Shown here: positions 62,290-64,000 of the stretch, in pieces
Numbering within the stretch: the stretch's first letter is position 1
How the letters are laid out: every line of letters begins with the position of its first letter
Position numbers and translations under genes: made by a program
Assembly: GCA_024233345.1 (NCBI GenBank)
Contig: JACKPT010000008.1
Span: forward strand, 124,001-188,000
Source of the DNA: Verrucomicrobiota bacterium
GTDB lineage: Bacteria > Verrucomicrobiota > Kiritimatiellia > CAIVKH01
Direction: 5' to 3'
DNA: 64,000 nt
Notes under the pieces: generated by a model
The model's database searches: none
Seen by the model: the letters and a program-made list of their open reading frames with translations, nothing else
Told to the model about the DNA's origin: nothing

Positions 62290-63882
62290 ATGAGGTCAAA
62301 GCGAACAACCATTCTGAACCTGCTCGACCTTCTCCTGGTCGCACTGGCGTCGTGGTATGTCATTCCGCCAGCCCTGCTTGACCGAATCATTTATCTTCCC
62401 CTGCCATTCGACAATCATATCGCGAGCAGCCCGACCCTGTCGAACCTGCTCGGATTTCTGGTCCTGCTCACCATCCGATTTTCCCTCGGCAGAAAGGAGG
62501 CTCGGAAGACATATCTGACCAGAACCATCTCGCACCTGCCGGCGGCATGGCATCCTGCGGTCGCAGGCTTGGTCAGCCTGTTGGTTTTCCTCGGCGTCTC
62601 TCAGCGCGGCATGTGGCCCACCGGGGACACTCTGCCCGCCAAGCTGGTTCCGATCAGCATCCTGGAGGAGGGCAATCTCGACCTGAACGAGTTTCTTCCC
62701 GGTATTCCCCACGAGCTGGCTTATGGCATTCACATCCTGAATGGGCAAGCCCTGAGCGGGCAGGCCCTGAGCGGGCAGGCCCTGGCCGGGCGGGCCCTGG
62801 CCGGGCAGGCCCACTCGGCCTATCCGCTGGGAACATCCTTTTCCGTGCTGCCGGTATATGCCGCGTATCGATGGCTCTTTCCCGACCGCTTTTCCCAGTG
62901 GCGGGAAGCCTATCGACAACCAGGAGGCGATCAATCTCCACGGAATATCGCCAATCGTCTCGAGCGGATCTCCGCCGCCATGATCGCCGCTCTCTGCGTG
63001 GTTCTATTCTGGTTGCTGGCGGAGCGGGAAACCACCCAGCAGAAAAGCCTCGTGTGGTTCTCGATTGCCTTTGCCCTGGGTACCTCCCTGAGCAGCACCG
63101 CAGTCACCGGCCTTTGGCAACACGGCCCCGGATGTTTGTTTATCCTCCTCACCCTGTGGATGCTGGGTAAGGCGGAGTCAGGACTGTCCAGGTGGCTGAT
63201 CGGGGCGGGACTGTCCGCAGCCTGGGCCTATTGGTGCCGGCCCACCACCCTGTTTATCACCGCAACCTTCGCGGTCTATGTACTGATCACCCATCGGGCG
63301 CGGGCCCTGTATTTTCTGGTTCCCTGCGCGATGGGCGGATGCGGAGCCATTGTATTCAACCACTGGATGTTCGGGAATCTGACCGGGGGCTATGCCGGCA
63401 ATATGTCCTTGTTTGTGCCCTTTGATCCCGCGGTGGCCCTGGCCCATCTCGCATCTCCGAGCCGGGGCCTTTTCCTCTTCAGCCCATTTCTGGTCTTCGC
63501 GGTCATCGCCGGCATGCGGCGACTGCGCAAGTTCCCGCTCGATATGTCCTCCTTTTGCCTCTACGCGGCCATGGTTCAACTCATTCTTTTTTCCTGTTGG
63601 CGCACCTGGACGGCAGGGTCCGCATTTGGCCCCCGGTACCTCTGCGAAGCCGCAATGCTGCTCTGCGTGGCCATGACCACCAGCTTGGCCGACATGAACT
63701 GGACAACCTGGAAGGGCCGGGTCTTCGCCGCGCTGGTGCTCTTCGCCTGCATCCTCCACCTGACCGGGGGATCCCAGGGCGACCGGGGTTGGACCGCCAA
63801 CGCCTATGTGCAGGACAGCCTCGGAAATGCCTGGAACCTACCCAACTCCCAAATCGCCTGGACCTTCGGATTCAATCCCTGA
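62290..63882 (+). CDS. Polytopic membrane protein, GT-C-like, with 5-residue tandem repeat
   Basis: About 530 residues from the ATG at 62290 (MRSKRTTILNLL); an upstream GTG frame overlaps the terminator and is not used. Some ten hydrophobic helices in the arrangement of GT39/GT-C transferases and their relatives (FSIAFALGTSLSSTAVTGLWQHGPG, LIGAGLSAAWAYWCRPT, SPSRGLFLFSPFLVFAV, AGSAFGPRYLCEA). Residues 152-176 are five copies of a GQALS-like pentapeptide placed in an external loop and encoded by a 15-bp repeat. Function not known. Confidence 0.65.
   Translation: MRSKRTTILNLLDLLLVALASWYVIPPALLDRIIYLPLPFDNHIASSPTLSNLLGFLVLLTIRFSLGRKEARKTYLTRTISHLPAAWHPAVAGLVSLLVFLGVSQRGMWPTGDTLPAKLVPISILEEGNLDLNEFLPGIPHELAYGIHILNGQALSGQALSGQALAGRALAGQAHSAYPLGTSFSVLPVYAAYRWLFPDRFSQWREAYRQPGGDQSPRNIANRLERISAAMIAALCVVLFWLLAERETTQQKSLVWFSIAFALGTSLSSTAVTGLWQHGPGCLFILLTLWMLGKAESGLSRWLIGAGLSAAWAYWCRPTTLFITATFAVYVLITHRARALYFLVPCAMGGCGAIVFNHWMFGNLTGGYAGNMSLFVPFDPAVALAHLASPSRGLFLFSPFLVFAVIAGMRRLRKFPLDMSSFCLYAAMVQLILFSCWRTWTAGSAFGPRYLCEAAMLLCVAMTTSLADMNWTTWKGRVFAALVLFACILHLTGGSQGDRGWTANAYVQDSLGNAWNLPNSQIAWTFGFNP
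62743..62817 (+). repeat. Five 15-bp coding repeats (in-frame minisatellite)
   Basis: Units begin GGGCAGGCCCTG or close variants, period 15, in frame with the membrane protein (GQALS, GQALS, GQALA, GRALA, GQAHS). The later units contain CCTGGCCGGGC, the same core as the intergenic repeats at 21529 and 60767. Confidence 0.9.
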
Positions 63883-63939
63883 CATCCTGGTCGTTGACGT
63901 GGAGTCAACCCTTAAGAACCAAGTCCCTCGTTCTTCTTC

Positions 63940-64000
63940 TTACGGGCTGACCTCGATATAACCCTGTCTCGCCGGCTCGGGTACCCAGTAAAATCCCATT
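63940..64000 (-). CDS. Possible 3' end of a minus-strand gene
   Basis: An open frame entering from the right edge reads GFYWVPEPARQGYIEVSP and ends in TAA. Too short to name; the 57 bp before it (63883-63939) hold nothing else obvious. Confidence 0.3.
   Translation of the reverse strand, partial: MGFYWVPEPARQGYIEVSP

Overview
The window is a GC-rich bacterial chromosome segment. It most likely comes from the PVC superphylum, probably Kiritimatiellota/Verrucomicrobiota. Signs of this are large secreted polysaccharide-active proteins with thrombospondin type 3 repeats, C-terminal 'DGDG..PDWWE' calcium-loop tails, a DUF4153 membrane protein, and a Gram-negative envelope set (tolB-pal, ExbBD-TonB, an outer-membrane copper receptor, CydDC). 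No rRNA, tRNA, CRISPR or phage structural genes were seen. The taxonomic call is an inference from protein style, not a measurement.

Layout. 1-7 kb: 3' end of a SrkA-type kinase, cardiolipin synthase, a TviB-type UDP-sugar dehydrogenase, and cydDC on the minus strand. 7-15.3 kb: minus-strand tolB-pal, plus-strand fabA-fabB, then a minus-strand run reading HPCPMC protein, OprC/NosA-type copper receptor, exbB, exbD, tonB, which looks like a self-contained copper import operon. 15.35-16.37 kb: a 982-bp cassette carrying an antitoxin and a PIN toxin, bounded by 40-bp direct repeats that duplicate the 3' end of the U32/trhP gene. 16.3-26.2 kb: trhP-like U32 protein, a secreted M6 metalloprotease, a DUF4153 protein and rapA.

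26.3-32.8 kb is an accessory island: a degenerate tyrosine recombinase, a PIF1-like helicase, a zinc-ribbon protein and a frameshifted REP-associated (Y1) transposase with a tandem 539-bp duplication. It lies between two 687-bp direct copies of the rapA promoter and 5' end; the right copy is a truncated rapA.

32.8-43 kb: GH31 glycosidase with TSP3 repeats and three repeated modules, a small-molecule kinase, a secreted CBM20-like/esterase protein, queE-queC. 43-52.5 kb: GT39-type membrane transferase, DUF503, an outer-membrane barrel, RmlD-like reductase and hslO, a membrane protein with a GT9 transferase, MscS, and a P1B-4 metal ATPase. 52.6-64 kb: a second giant GH31 protein, a short membrane-fusion lipoprotein, argJ-argB-rdgB, a secreted CBM21-like starch-binding protein and a polytopic membrane protein.

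The main functional link found is a shared 12-bp near-palindrome, TAAAMCGCTTTA (LacI-family style), upstream of both GH31 genes and of the CBM21-like gene. It suggests one alpha-glucan regulon spread over the window. The second theme is genome plasticity: several dispersed GC-rich hairpins, a TTCCAA-N3-TTGGAA array with an exact 31-bp pitch, and a short GC-rich repeat that also occurs as an in-frame minisatellite inside a membrane protein gene.
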